Source: DATJGR01 sp963787045
Lineage (GTDB): Bacteria; Pseudomonadota; Gammaproteobacteria; Pseudomonadales; Azotimanducaceae
DNA: 64,000 bases
Reading direction: 5' to 3'
Assembly: GCA_963787045.1 (NCBI GenBank)
Contig: CAWBBR010000011.1
Span: 1-64,000, forward strand
Every line of letters begins with the position of its first letter. The stretch's first letter is position 1. Position numbers and translations under genes: made by a program. The notes beneath the pieces are model-generated. The model searched no databases and had not been told where the DNA came from. It worked only from the letters and a program-made list of their open reading frames with translations. Positions 50,172 to 59,970 of the stretch are shown here, in pieces.

Positions 50172-51166
50172 TCAACGCGGACGCAGCAGGCACAACAGGT
50201 CGTATTCGAGTTCGCCGACGCGGCGACCGCTCGCCGCCATCACGATGTTCGGCACAGAACCATCGATGTGCGCCTTCGCTTGACCCGCCAGACCGATCGC
50301 CCACCGCAACGTGCCGAGCACTTTCCACCAATGAAAACGCTCGGCGTCGAACGTTCCGCCGGCCGCCTCGTACGCGTTACCATCGGCTTTCGGCCGGCAA
50401 ATCCGCCGAGTTCGTTCGCGTCTTCGCCAAATCGCCACGTGCGTACGCACGGCCATGCCAGATCGGCCATCGGATCGCCGACGCTGGAGCCTTCCCAATC
50501 GAGCAGCGCTTCGAGACCGTGCTCGGAAACGATCAGGTTGCCGTTGCGCGCATCGCCGTGCACCAGCACGCAACGCGCCGGTTTCGACGGCCTGCGCGCT
50601 TCGAGCCAGCGCATGCCGAGGCTCACCGCCGGCGACGGTTGCAGCAACCCGGCGATCTGTTCTTCGAGACGCGCGAGCGACGTCGCGGCGGGGTCGTCGT
50701 CGATCGGCCGCACCAGGTGCGGCGGAATGCGCTCGTTGGGCACCGCGTGCAGCGCCGCGAGCGCGGCGCCCAACCGCGCGGCAACGGCGTCGCCGTTGCC
50801 GCAGCGAGCGACGAGGCGCAGCACCCGCCGCGGCACCGTTTCGCCGTCGATCCGCCCGGTGATGAAGAAACCGCCGCCGAGGTAGCTCGGGTCGTCGCTA
50901 TCGAGCACGACGTGCGCCACCGGTACGCCCGCCGCTTCGGCGGTGCGTATGGTCTGCGCCTCGAGCACGATCGGCGTCAGCTCGATGTTCGCGTTCGGAA
51001 TCGCGGTGACCACCAGCTTGTGCACTTGTTCGCCGTCGTCGGCGTCGAACAGCACGTTCAGTCGACGCGCGCCGGCGCTGGTGACGCTGAGCCACGGAAT
51101 GGCGACGTTGCGGTTCCACCGTTCCGCCAGAAACCGCGCGAGGCCGCTTTTCACTGCATCGGTCAC
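50172..51166 (-). CDS. Aminoglycoside phosphotransferase-like kinase (ACAD10-type), one frameshift
   Basis: This APH-fold kinase of the phosphotransferase family often accompanies acyl-CoA dehydrogenases. The catalytic motif CVLVHGDARNGNLIVSE and metal-binding LLDWEGSSVGDPMADLAW are intact; the N-lobe has KLVVTAIPNANIELTP. The C-terminus (EAAGGTFDAERFHWWKVLGT) is in another frame. The break near 50395 needs one missing base, the only clear deletion outside korA. GTG 51166 overlaps the DUF6285 stop as GTGA. Family knowledge suggests phosphorylation of hydroxy-acyl substrates; no acyl-CoA dehydrogenase lies here. Confidence 0.86.
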
Positions 51167-51556
51167 GGCAGTTCTCCGCGCGCGTCGTAGTCGTCGTAAC
51201 CGGGGCGGATGATCGCGAGTTTCGCGTGCGCGACATCCATCAACACGGGCCACGCCCGCGCGTGCTCGACCTGGCCGCCGTCGATCGCCGCGACGAGCTG
51301 TCGATTCAATTCGGCGACTTGCGCCTCGAGTGTTCCGTTGGCCGGCGGTGCGATGTCGAGCAGCGCCGCCAGCGCATCGCGCTCGCGCGTCAACGACGCA
51401 ACGCCCGAGCGCCTCCTCGCGTTCGAGCGTTCTGACCAGGTTCGCCGCAACGCGCGTTCGATACGCCAGCGGCCCGTCGAGCGCCGGCATCAACTCTTCT
51501 TCCAGGTAGGTCGCAACGGTTGCGAGCAGCTCCGCCGCGGTCGGTCGATCCTGCAT
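51163..51556 (-). CDS. DUF6285 domain protein (one frameshift)
   Basis: This short protein of about 130 residues starts with the family N-terminus DRPTAAELLATVATYLEEE and LAYRTRVAANLVRTLERE. It continues after a frame change near 51410 with RDALAALLDIAPP and ends in HAKLAIIRPGYDDYD. DUF6285 genes usually sit beside APH-type kinases of the ACAD10 kind, as here. The function is unknown. One extra base accounts for the span. The stop overlaps the kinase start by four bases, and the start is 11 bases after the pyruvate carboxylase stop. Confidence 0.8.
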
Positions 51557-51567
51557 GGTCCCCTCCG

Positions 51568-54500
51568 CTACTTCGACTTGAAGACGATCAGCAGATCCTT
51601 CGCATCGATCTGTTGACCCGGCTGCACCAGCACCTCCGCGATGCGGCCGTCGCGCTCGGCGCGCACGCCCGCTTCCATCTTCATCGCTTCGATCGACAGC
51701 AGCATGTCGCCGCGCTCGACTTCGTCGCCGGGCTTGACCGCCACGGTCGCGATCATGCCGGGCATCGGCGCGCCGACGTGATCGGGATTGCCCGCATCGG
51801 CGCGAACGGCCGGCGTTCGATCGGGCTTGAGCGCACGATCGGCGATCGACACGGAGCGCGGCGCCCCGTTCAGTTCGAAGAATGCGGTGCGCGTGCCGTC
51901 GGCGTGAGGCTCGCTCACGGCGAGATAGCGCAGGATCAGCGTCTTACCAGGGTCGCCCTCGATGGTCACTTCCTCGCCGGGCGACATGCCGTAGAAGAAC
52001 ACCGACGTCGGCAACACGCTGACGTCGCCGTACTTGCCCCAGTGAGCGTTCCAGTCGAGGAACACCTTCGGATACATCAGATACGACGCGAACTGCTGAT
52101 CGGTCAGCTTACGGCCGGCTTTCTGTTCGGCTTCCGCCCGCGCCGCCGCGAGATCCACCGGCGGCAGCAACGCGCCCGGACGACCGGGCAATGGGTCGGA
52201 CCCCTTCAGCACCTTGTTCTGCAGCTCTTTCGGAAATCCGCCGTACGGCTGACCGAGTTCGCCGCGGAACATCGACACCACCGACTCGGGGAATGCGATC
52301 TCGCGCGTCGGGTCGAGCACAGCCTCGCGGTCGAGTCCGCTCGTTACCATCATCAACGCCATGTCGCCGACCACCTTCGAAGTGGGCGTCACTTTGACGA
52401 TGTCGCCGAACATGTCGTTGACGTCGGCATACGCCTGAGCCACCTCGGGCCAGCGATCGCCGAGCCCGAGACCGCGCGCCTGTTCGCGCAGATTGGTGTA
52501 CTGGCCGCCCGGCATGCCGTGCACGTACACCTCCGACGCGCCGGATCGGATGTCGCTCTCGAACGCGGTGTAGCAGCTGCGCACCGGCTCGAAGTAACGC
52601 GAAATCACGCGGATGTGTTCGGCATCGAGTCCGGTTGCTCGAGAGTCGTGCCGCAACGCCTCGACGATCGAGCCGAGGTTCGGCTGCGACGTGAGGCCGC
52701 TCATCGAGTCCATCGCGGCGTCGACCGCATCGCAACCGGCGTCGACCGCCGCGAGCACGCTCGCAGCGGAAATACCGCTGGTGTCGTGCGTGTGGAAGTG
52801 GATCGGCAAACCGACTTCTTCGCGCAGCGTGCGCACCAGCGTCGTCGCGGCGCGCGGCCGGCACAACCCGGCCATGTCCTTGATGCCGAGCACGTGTGCG
52901 CCGGCCTTCTCGAGCTCTTTCGCCATCCGCACGTAGTACTTCAGGTCGTACTTCGTGCAGTTCGGATCGGACAGATCACCGGTGTAACAGATCGCCGCTT
53001 CGCAGATCGCGCCGGTGTCGCGCACCGCGTCGATGGCCACGCGCATGTTGTCGACGCCGTTCAGCGAGTCGAAAACGCGGAACAGATCGATGCCGCTCGC
53101 GGCCGCGCGTTTGACGAAGTACTGCACGACGTTGTCCGGATAGTTCGTATAGCCAACGGCATTCGCCGAACGCAACAGCATCTGCAGCAGGATGTTCGGC
53201 ACGCGCTCGCGCAACGCCTCGAGGCGTTCCCACGGACATTCGTTGAGGAAACGCATCGCGACGTCGAACGTGGCGCCGCCCCAGCACTCGAGCGACAACA
53301 GCTCCGGCAGCAGACGCGCGTAAACCGGCGCGATCTCGAGCATGTCGTGGCTGCGCATCCGCGTGGCGAGCAGCGACTGGTGCGCGTCGCGCAGCGTCGT
53401 GTCGGTCACGAGCACGCCGCTTCTCGTTCCGCATCCATTGCGCGAACTTCTCGGCGCCGAGTTCGCCCAACAGTTGTTTCGTGCCGCGCGGCGGCGCGTC
53501 CTTGTTCACCTCCGGCGCTCTCGGGATGACTCGCTCGGCCGGCGCAGCTCGACCCTGCACCTCGGGATTCCCGTTCACCACCACGTCGCCGACGAAGTTC
53601 AACAGCTTGCTGACGTCGTCGGTGCGTTCGGGAAACCGCAACAGCTCGGGCGTATCGTCGATGAACGTGGTCGTGTATTCGGCCGACTGAAACTTCGGAT
53701 GCGCGAGCAACTGCGACAGGAACGGCAGGTTCGTGCGCACGCCGCGAATCCGGAATTCCGACAGCGCGCGGCGCATCCGCGTGATCGTTTCCTCCGGCGT
53801 GCGTCCCCAAGCGGTCGCCTTTACCAGCAGCGAGTCGTAGAAGCGCGTAATGCGCGCACCCGCGTAGGCGGTGCCGCCATCGAGCCGAATACCGAACCCG
53901 GCCGGACTGCGATACGCCGATAGCGCGCCGTAGTCCGGAATGAAATTGTTCTCCGGATCTTCGGTGGTAATGCGACATTGCAGCGCGTGGCCGTACGCGT
54001 GAATTCCGTCCTGCAACGGCACACCGCTGTCCGCTGCGCCGATCGTCGCGCCGCCCGCGATCAGGATCTGTGACTTCACCAGATCGATGCCGGTGATGTT
54101 CTCGGTCACCGTGTGCTCGACCTGAATGCGCGGATTCACCTCGATGAAATAGAACTTGCCGGTCGTGACGTCTTCGAGGAATTCGACGGTGCCGGCATTC
54201 TGGTAGCCGACGGCGCGGCCGATCGCGAGCGCGTATTCGTAAAGCTCATCACGCCGAGACTGGCTCAGGAACAACGCGGGCGCGCGTTCGACGACTTTCT
54301 GATGGCGCCGCTGCACGGTGCAGTCTCGTTCGAAGAGGTGCACCAGGTTGCCGTGCGTATCGGCCAGGATCTGCACTTCGACGTGACGCGCGCGCGTGAT
54401 CGCTTTCTCGAGATACACCTCGTCGTTGCCGAACGCGGTTTGCGCTTCGTTGCGTGCGGTGGTCAGCAGTTCGTCGAGCAATTCGGCGCGCGGTACCGCG

Positions 54501-55024
54501 CGCGTGCCGCGCCCGCCGCCGCCCCAACTCGCCTTTACCATCAACGGAAAGCCGATCTCGGCCGCGAGCTTGCGCACCGCGGCTGCGTCGCGCGGCAACG
54601 GACCGGTCGCAGGCGCCACCGGCACACCCGCTTTTACCGCGAGGTTGCGCGCGGCCACTTTGTTGCCGAGCGTCTCCATTACGTGCGGCGGCGGGCCGAC
54701 CCAGATCAGACCCGCGTCGAGCACCGCGCGCGCGAACTCCGGATTCTCCGCGAGAAATCCGTAACCGGGATGCACCGCATCGCATCTCGCTTGATCGGCG
54801 ATGCGCAGCAGGTCGTCGACATCGAGGTACGCCTGCACCGGCGTCTTGCCTTTGCCCACCAGATACGCCTCGTCCGCCTTGAAGCGATGCAGCGCGAAGC
54901 GATCTTCCTGCGAGAACACTGCGACGGTTCCGATACCGAGTTCGAGCGCCGCGCGCTGTACGCGGATGGAAATCTCGCCGCGGTTTGCAACGAGGATGCG
55001 CTGAATGCGCCGGGGCTGAGTCAT
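51568..55024 (-). CDS. pyc: Pyruvate carboxylase, single chain (one frameshift)
   Basis: This biotin enzyme carboxylates pyruvate to oxaloacetate. The domains in order are biotin carboxylase (IQRILVANRGEISIR, KASWGGGGRGTRAV, FIEVNPRIQVEHTVTE), carboxyltransferase (TDTTLRDAHQSLLATRMR, LRSANAVGYTNYPDN, GIKDMAGLCRPRAA, THDTSGI) and a biotinyl domain with SIEAMKMEAG. The total of about 1152 residues is normal for the alpha4 form. The frame breaks near 53415, between EKFAQWMRNE and the TDTTLRD block, and one extra base fits. The enzyme provides anaplerosis; in gammaproteobacteria both single-chain and two-subunit forms occur. The start is ATG at 55024. Confidence 0.95.
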
Positions 55025-55120
55025 GAAGCGGTCCGGATGACGACGTGCAGGCGCGATCTTAAGTCATTTCGCCAGAATCGCGACTCTCGCGGCGCGGGGA
55101 ATGGTCCGAACCGGCGCCGC

Positions 55121-55148
55121 AAAAAACTACGGCCGCTTGCGCGGCCGT
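55121..55148 (-). terminator. Rho-independent terminator downstream of the DUF6316-like gene
   Basis: On the minus strand a perfect eight-pair stem (ACGGCCGC, loop GCAA, GCGGCCGT) is followed by AG and six T. It is 32 bases after the DUF6316-like stop and points in the same direction, so it separates that gene from pyc. Confidence 0.85.
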
Positions 55149-55180
55149 CGTTTCGCTTTGCCTACGATGGAGCGGGGAAA

Positions 55181-55486
55181 CTAGATTTCGGTGCGCTGTT
55201 GCACGCGCATGTTCTTCGCAACGTACATCAGCAGCGAACGCAGGTCGGTGTGGCTCTCGACCGGAATTTCGGTGTAGCGGCTGATCACCGTTCGCGCGAG
55301 TTCGGGGTCGTCGATCTTCGCGAGCACGAGACGCAACCGCGTCGAATTGATTTCGGCCTCGCCGCGCGAATCGAACGGACCGACGTCGATGCCTTCGCGC
55401 GTGTTGAAGTACCACTTGCCGTGCGCCGGAAACACGTGGCTGCCGCGGAAGCGCATTTTTTCGGGTTCACCGGAGCGTGTCGCCAT
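55181..55486 (-). CDS. DUF6316-like protein
   Basis: This 101-residue cytoplasmic protein has RFRGSHVFPAHGKWYFNTREG and DVGPFDSRGEAE, a pattern typical of small gammaproteobacterial proteins of the DUF6316 kind. The C-terminal half is helical (LRLVLAKIDDPELARTV, LRSLLMYVAKNM). The function is unknown. The start is ATG at 55486. It lies alone between the small membrane protein gene, whose stop is 80 bases upstream, and its own terminator, and is probably a single-gene transcript or the end of that unit. Confidence 0.7.
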   Translation of the reverse strand: MATRSGEPEKMRFRGSHVFPAHGKWYFNTREGIDVGPFDSRGEAEINSTRLRLVLAKIDDPELARTVISRYTEIPVESHTDLRSLLMYVAKNMRVQQRTEI

Positions 55487-55566
55487 GGCATGGCTGCTTG
55501 CGTCGAATTAGCCGGGAGTATTCTCCCGAACCGACAGCCGCGCTGTGACGCAGGCTTCGTTTCTGG

Positions 55567-56010
55567 TCAAACGGATGCGACGGTCGTCACGGCAGGTTCG
55601 GCCCGGAATCGCGCACGCGCGCGCCACAACGCAATGGTGGGAATCAGAAACACGGCGGCAGCGACGCTACCGCCGACCCAGCCCGCGCCGCGCGGATCGA
55701 GCAGATTCCACACCAGCATGCCGATCGCGATTTGCGCGACGTACACCGCGGCCCACGGCCACATCCAGGGGCGCATCCGCCAGAAGCCGTACGCGCCGGC
55801 CCCGTAGATCAGCCAGTGCACCGGTTCGGTGAGCTTCGCGTACCCGCCGTGAAGCCGAACGCCGAACCAGACCTCGTCGTCGGTATCGACGCTTTTCCAG
55901 AAAAAGTCGAACGGCATGTAGACGAAGGTCATGTACAGGCAGAAGCCGAACAGCACGTTCATCCACCACGGCCGTCGCCGCAACTCGGCTTGCCATTCGA
56001 ACGTCGTCAT
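55567..56010 (-). CDS. Small integral membrane protein of unknown function
   Basis: This 147-residue protein has four predicted membrane helices and many Trp residues (RRRPWWMNVLFGFCLY, MRPWMWPWAAVYVAQIAIG). The N-terminus (TTFEWQAEL) is short and cytoplasmic. I do not recognise a family. The start is ATG at 56010. It diverges from the ammonium transporter gene at 56252, sharing the 241-base region that holds the sigma-54 site. Confidence 0.65.
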   Translation of the reverse strand: MTTFEWQAELRRRPWWMNVLFGFCLYMTFVYMPFDFFWKSVDTDDEVWFGVRLHGGYAKLTEPVHWLIYGAGAYGFWRMRPWMWPWAAVYVAQIAIGMLVWNLLDPRGAGWVGGSVAAAVFLIPTIALWRARARFRAEPAVTTVASV

Positions 56011-56163
56011 CGTCGCCAACTCCACACCACCGCACCATCCTAGCGCGCACCCGAAATGCCCGCCCTGTTTTGGGGCGACGGTACCTGCAATCGCCGTCGG
56101 GGCCGCGACCCCGCGGGGTGCGCAACTGCCTGCCGATGCAAGCAAATCGCGGCATTGTGGGAG

Positions 56164-56179
56164 TTGGCACGCATCGTGC
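56164..56179 (+). promoter_or_regulatory. Candidate sigma-54 promoter of the second ammonium transporter
   Basis: TTGGCACG (56164-56171) matches the -24 element exactly, and GTGC (56176-56179) is one base off the -12 TTGC. The invariant GG (56166-56167) and GC (56178-56179) are separated by the required 10 bases. Transcription would start about 60 bases before ATG 56252. Upstream, GCGCACCC (56045-56052) and its reverse complement GGGTGCGC (56116-56123) might be NtrC half sites, but this is weak. Confidence 0.65.
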
Positions 56180-56251
56180 CAGTGCAGGGGTCGATGTCGC
56201 GGCACTGCGTCCGCGTGAGATTGAACCAACTGCCATACATAGGGGGACTCG

Positions 56252-57583
56252 ATGATCCAACGGACACGTCTGAAGACTGGACTGGCCGCCACCGCTTCGC
56301 TGCTAGCGATGCTGGTGCCGGCCCTCGTTTTTGCGGAGGACGCCGCCCCTGTGCCGCCGCCGCCTGTCCTCAGCTCCGGCGACACCGCGTGGATGCTGAC
56401 ATCGACGGCGCTCGTTCTGCTCATGACGATTCCCGGTTTGTCGCTGTTCTACGCCGGTATGGTCCGCAGCAAGAACGCGTTGTCGGTGATGATGCAATGC
56501 TTCGTGATCACGTGTCTCGTCACCGTGCTGTGGGTGGTCTATCTGTATGCACTCGCGTTCGGCACCGACGTCAGCGGCATCATCGGCAACCTCGACAAGG
56601 CATTCCACAACGGCATCACCTTCGACACGCTGAAAGGCACGATTCCCGAGACGGTCTTCTCCACCTTCCAGCTGACGTTCGCGATCATCACCCCGGCGCT
56701 GATCGTCGGTGCGTTCGCAGAACGGATGAAGTTCTCCGCGCTGATCTGGTTCATGGGTCTCTGGGTAACGCTGGTTTACGCGCCGATTGCACACTGGGTG
56801 TGGGGCGGCGGCTGGCTCGGCAGCATGGGCGTACTCGATTTCGCAGGCGGCACGGTCGTTCACATCAATGCGGGTATCGCCGGTCTCGTGGCGGCCTTGG
56901 TCATGGGCAAACGCCGCGGTTATCCGAACACACCGATCAAGCCGAGCAACCTGGTGTTGACGTTGGTCGGCGCCGGCATGCTGTGGGTCGGCTGGTTCGG
57001 TTTCAACGCCGGTAGCGAACTCGCCGCCGACGGTCGCGCAGGCATGGCAATGCTCGTAACGCAGGTCGCTACCGCAACCGCCGCACTGACCTGGATGTTT
57101 GCCGAGTGGATGGTGCACGGCAAACCCAGCGCCCTCGGTGTCGCATCCGGCGCAGTGGCAGGTCTGGTAGCAATCACGCCCGCGTCTGGTTACGTCGGTC
57201 CGGAAGGCGCACTCGTGATCGGTATCGCATGCGGTCTCGGTTGCTACTTCGCCGTCGTGAAAGTGAAGAAGGCGTTCGGTTACGACGATTCGCTCGACGC
57301 ATTCGGCGTACACGGCATCGGCGGCATGATCGGTGCGCTGTTGACCGGCGTATTCGCGGATGCGTCGTTCGGCGGCGTCGGACTCGCAGAGGGCGTCAAC
57401 ATCGCGGGACAAGTGACCAAGCAGGTCGTCGGCGTGCTGGCGACGGTGGTCTACTGCGGCATCGCCAGCTTCATCATCCTGAAAGTCATCGACATGGTGA
57501 TCGGACTTCGCGCGAACGACGAGGACGAAGACGTCGGTCTCGACCTCTCGATGCACGACGAACAAGGCTACAACCTCACCTGA
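56252..57583 (+). CDS. amtB: Ammonium transporter AmtB (copy 2)
   Basis: This 443-residue ammonium channel has a cleavable signal peptide (residues 1-28, ending in ALVFAED), a Pro-rich periplasmic start (VPPPPVLSSGD) and eleven membrane helices. The pore histidines are in TVVHINAGIAGLV and AFGVHGIGGMIG. The FAIITPALIVGAFAERM and VWGGGWLGSMGVLDFAGG segments are nearly identical in pattern to copy 1. The strong GGGGGA ribosome site and the sigma-54 promoter suggest it is induced by nitrogen limitation through NtrC. No glnK is adjacent. A terminator follows 15 bases after the stop. Confidence 0.96.
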   Translation: MIQRTRLKTGLAATASLLAMLVPALVFAEDAAPVPPPPVLSSGDTAWMLTSTALVLLMTIPGLSLFYAGMVRSKNALSVMMQCFVITCLVTVLWVVYLYALAFGTDVSGIIGNLDKAFHNGITFDTLKGTIPETVFSTFQLTFAIITPALIVGAFAERMKFSALIWFMGLWVTLVYAPIAHWVWGGGWLGSMGVLDFAGGTVVHINAGIAGLVAALVMGKRRGYPNTPIKPSNLVLTLVGAGMLWVGWFGFNAGSELAADGRAGMAMLVTQVATATAALTWMFAEWMVHGKPSALGVASGAVAGLVAITPASGYVGPEGALVIGIACGLGCYFAVVKVKKAFGYDDSLDAFGVHGIGGMIGALLTGVFADASFGGVGLAEGVNIAGQVTKQVVGVLATVVYCGIASFIILKVIDMVIGLRANDEDEDVGLDLSMHDEQGYNLT

Positions 57584-57597
57584 TCCTTCGCTTTAAT

Positions 57598-57636
57598 ACG
57601 CCAGGCGGGTCTGTGCTCGACCGCCTGGCGTTTTTT
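57598..57636 (+). terminator. Rho-independent terminator after amtB
   Basis: ACGCCAGGCGGT pairs with ACCGCCTGGCGT across a short loop and is followed by six T at 57631-57636. It lies just after the amtB stop and 22 bases before the mscS start, so mscS needs its own promoter or read-through. Confidence 0.92.
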
Positions 57637-57657
57637 CATTTGAGCGAAACAGATCCC

Positions 57658-58464
57658 GTGACCGACAAAGTCGAAGTCGTCCAACGCATCTACGAATTCG
57701 TCATCCAGTTTCTGGTCGGCTACTCGTTCCAACTGCTCGGCGCCATCGTCATCCTGATCGCCGGCGTCATCATCGCCGGATGGACCGCCAAAGCGTTGTT
57801 GCGCACTCAGGAACGGCGCAACGTCGACGTCACGCTGCGCCAGTTCATCGCGTCCGCGGTGCGGCTGGTGCTGATCGGACTCGCCGTCGTGATCGCGCTC
57901 GGCAACCTCGGCATCAGCATCACGCCATTCATCGCCGCCATCGGCGGCCTGGCGGTCGGCGCGAGCCTCGCGCTGCAAGGCCCGATTTCCAACTACGGCG
58001 CCGGGCTGGTGATCATCCTCACGCGGGTGTTCCGCGTCGGCGATACGATCACGGTGCAGGGTTGTTCCGGCGTCGTCAGCGACATCACGCTGGCTGCGAC
58101 GGTGCTGAAAGCGGAGGACGGCGAAGACATCATCATCCCGAACAAGCAGATCGCCGGCGAGATTCATCGCAACTCGCGCGCCAACCGGATCGTCGAGGGG
58201 CGGATCGGTATTGCGTATGGCGAGAACCTGCAGCGCGCCGTCGAACTGGTGCGCGACGCCGTCGCCGCATTCGACGGTGCGGTCACCGACCCGAAGCCGC
58301 AGGTCGGCGTGGAAGCGTTCGGCGACTACGCGATCGCGATCGGCTATCGCGTGTGGCTACCGACCGTGCGCTACTTCGATCTGATGTATCGGCTCAACCT
58401 CGCGATCATCCAGGCGCTCGAGGCCGGCGGCGTTCAGATCTCGGCGCCGCGCAAACTCACCTGA
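57658..58464 (+). CDS. mscS: Small-conductance mechanosensitive channel, MscS family
   Basis: This 268-residue MscS channel releases solutes under hypo-osmotic shock. Three membrane helices (residues 20-110) end in the pore helix FIAAIGGLAVGASLALQGPISNYGAG. The beta domain follows with VFRVGDTITVQG and ILKAEDGEDIIIPNKQI-like text. The start is GTG at 57658; it sits only 21 bases after the amtB terminator, so no full promoter is visible between the two. A TTG upstream is possible but would lie in the terminator. The C-terminal cytoplasmic cage domain is complete. Confidence 0.93.
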   Translation: MTDKVEVVQRIYEFVIQFLVGYSFQLLGAIVILIAGVIIAGWTAKALLRTQERRNVDVTLRQFIASAVRLVLIGLAVVIALGNLGISITPFIAAIGGLAVGASLALQGPISNYGAGLVIILTRVFRVGDTITVQGCSGVVSDITLAATVLKAEDGEDIIIPNKQIAGEIHRNSRANRIVEGRIGIAYGENLQRAVELVRDAVAAFDGAVTDPKPQVGVEAFGDYAIAIGYRVWLPTVRYFDLMYRLNLAIIQALEAGGVQISAPRKLT

Positions 58465-58473
58465 TCGCCGGGA

Positions 58474-59808
58474 TCATCCGGGAATCTTCACCGGCAGCTC
58501 GCGGATGCCGTGGATGAAGCTCGACTTCAGGTACTTCGGATTGCCGACGACGTCGATGCGCGGGAAGCGCTTCATCAGCTCTTCCCAGATCACGCGCAGC
58601 TGCAACTCGCCGAGGCGGTTGCCGAGGCAGCGGTGAATGCCGAACCCGAACGACAGGTGATGCCGTACGTTGGGCCGATCGATCGTGAATGTGTTCGCGT
58701 TCGGAATCACTTCGTCGTCGCGGTTGCCCGAGATGTACCACATGGCCACACGCTCGCCCGCCTTGATCGACTTGCCGCCGATTTCGGTATCGACCAACGC
58801 GGTGCGCGCCATGTGCGCTACCGGCGATTGCCAGCGGATGATCTCGGGCACCATGTTCTGGATCAACGACGGATCGGCGCGCAGCTTGGCGTACTCCGCC
58901 GGGTTCTGATTCAGCGCGAGCAGTCCGCCGGAAATCGAATTGCGGGTGGTGTCGTTACCGCCCACGATCAACAGCAGAATGTTGCCGAGGAACTCGTTCG
59001 GCGGCATGTTCTTCGTCGACTCACCGTGCGCCAGCACCGAAATCAGATCCGACTTCGGCGGCTCGTTCTTGCGTTGCTCGAACAGCTGCATGAAATACGC
59101 GGCGCATTCCCACAGCACCTTGAAGCCCTCCTCCACCGTAGCGAAGTACTCCGGGTTGCCGAGGTTCGACGTCGCGTCGGACCAGTAGATCAGCTTCTGA
59201 CGATCTTCCAGAGGGATGTCGAACAGCGTCGCCAGCATCTGACCGGTGAGTTCCACCGACACGTGCCGCACCCAGTTGAACTCTTCGTTGCGCGGCAGGT
59301 TGTCGAGGATCGTGCCGGCGCGTTCGCGGATCAGCGACTCGAGCGCCGCGATCTGGCGCGGCAGGAACACCGGCGCAACCACACCGCGTTGCAGATCGTG
59401 TTTCGGCGGGTCGCTCATGATGAACATCGGCAGGTCGTACGTCGGATCTGGCGTTTCGCCCTCGGCCAACGGTCGCCCGCCGAGCGTGATGCCGCCCTGC
59501 GAGTTTTCGGACGAGAAAATCTGGTGATGCGTGTCGACATACATGATGTCGCTGAACTTCGTGATCGACCAATACGGCCCGAACTGACTCTCGCGCGTGT
59601 AGTGCACCGGATCCTCGCGCCGCAACCGTTCGAAGTACGCCCAGTGTTTGTCGGCCTCGAACAGTTCCGGATGCGCGGGATTCAACGTATCGAGCGGCAG
59701 CGCGTACGGATCCTGATTCACGTCGATCGGCCACAGCGCGGCTTTCTGAGCGTTCGAGATGCTGGGATCTTCGAGTAGCTTCTTACGGTCATCGATTGCT
59801 TCGGCCAC
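58474..59808 (-). CDS. Cytochrome P450, CYP153 family
   Basis: CYP153 enzymes are soluble bacterial P450s that hydroxylate the terminal carbon of medium-chain alkanes or fatty acids. The 444-residue frame is intact. The N-terminal YALPLDTLNPAHPELFEADKHW, EFGPYW-like segment and MSDPPKHDLQR are typical of the family. The I-helix is GGNDTTRNSISGG (residues 283-295), ExxR is at 322-325, and the heme Cys394 is in FGFGIHRCLGNRLG. No ferredoxin or ferredoxin reductase gene is nearby, although they are often adjacent, so redox partners must be encoded elsewhere. It diverges from the dioxygenase at 59971. Confidence 0.93.
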   Translation of the reverse strand: MAEAIDDRKKLLEDPSISNAQKAALWPIDVNQDPYALPLDTLNPAHPELFEADKHWAYFERLRREDPVHYTRESQFGPYWSITKFSDIMYVDTHHQIFSSENSQGGITLGGRPLAEGETPDPTYDLPMFIMSDPPKHDLQRGVVAPVFLPRQIAALESLIRERAGTILDNLPRNEEFNWVRHVSVELTGQMLATLFDIPLEDRQKLIYWSDATSNLGNPEYFATVEEGFKVLWECAAYFMQLFEQRKNEPPKSDLISVLAHGESTKNMPPNEFLGNILLLIVGGNDTTRNSISGGLLALNQNPAEYAKLRADPSLIQNMVPEIIRWQSPVAHMARTALVDTEIGGKSIKAGERVAMWYISGNRDDEVIPNANTFTIDRPNVRHHLSFGFGIHRCLGNRLGELQLRVIWEELMKRFPRIDVVGNPKYLKSSFIHGIRELPVKIPG

Positions 59809-59870
59809 GGCACGACTCCTGCGAAAAGGGAACTCGCCGCAGGATACCCGTCCTACAGGGCGCCGAACAA

Positions 59871-59904
59871 TTCGAACCGGTCCCGGAACCGTTTCGGAAC
59901 CGTT
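59871..59904. repeat. Tandem 11-bp repeats, possible operator
   Basis: CGGAACCGTT occurs at 59884-59893 and exactly again at 59895-59904, with an 11-base period, and a related CGAACCGGT lies at 59873-59881. The array abuts the -35 element of the dioxygenase promoter candidate. Helically phased direct repeats in such a place suggest binding of an activator or repressor, perhaps controlling both divergent genes. No regulator gene is adjacent. Confidence 0.5.
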
Positions 59905-59908
59905 CGGC

Positions 59909-59938
59909 TTGTCAGCGTCACGAGATCGACCCTACAGT
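59909..59938 (+). promoter_or_regulatory. Candidate sigma-70 promoter for the dioxygenase gene
   Basis: TTGTCA (59909-59914, one mismatch to TTGACA) and TACAGT (59933-59938) are spaced by 18 bases. The start site would be near 59945, leaving about 26 bases before ATG 59971. Confidence 0.45.
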
Positions 59939-59970
59939 GACGACCTCGCGCAGCCTTCCGGGATACGGCC

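Noticed and set aside
51520..53529. Long plus-strand open frame opposite pyruvate carboxylase
   Set aside because: The minus strand codes for clear carboxyltransferase and biotinyl domains; the opposite frame is Arg/His-rich with no known motif.
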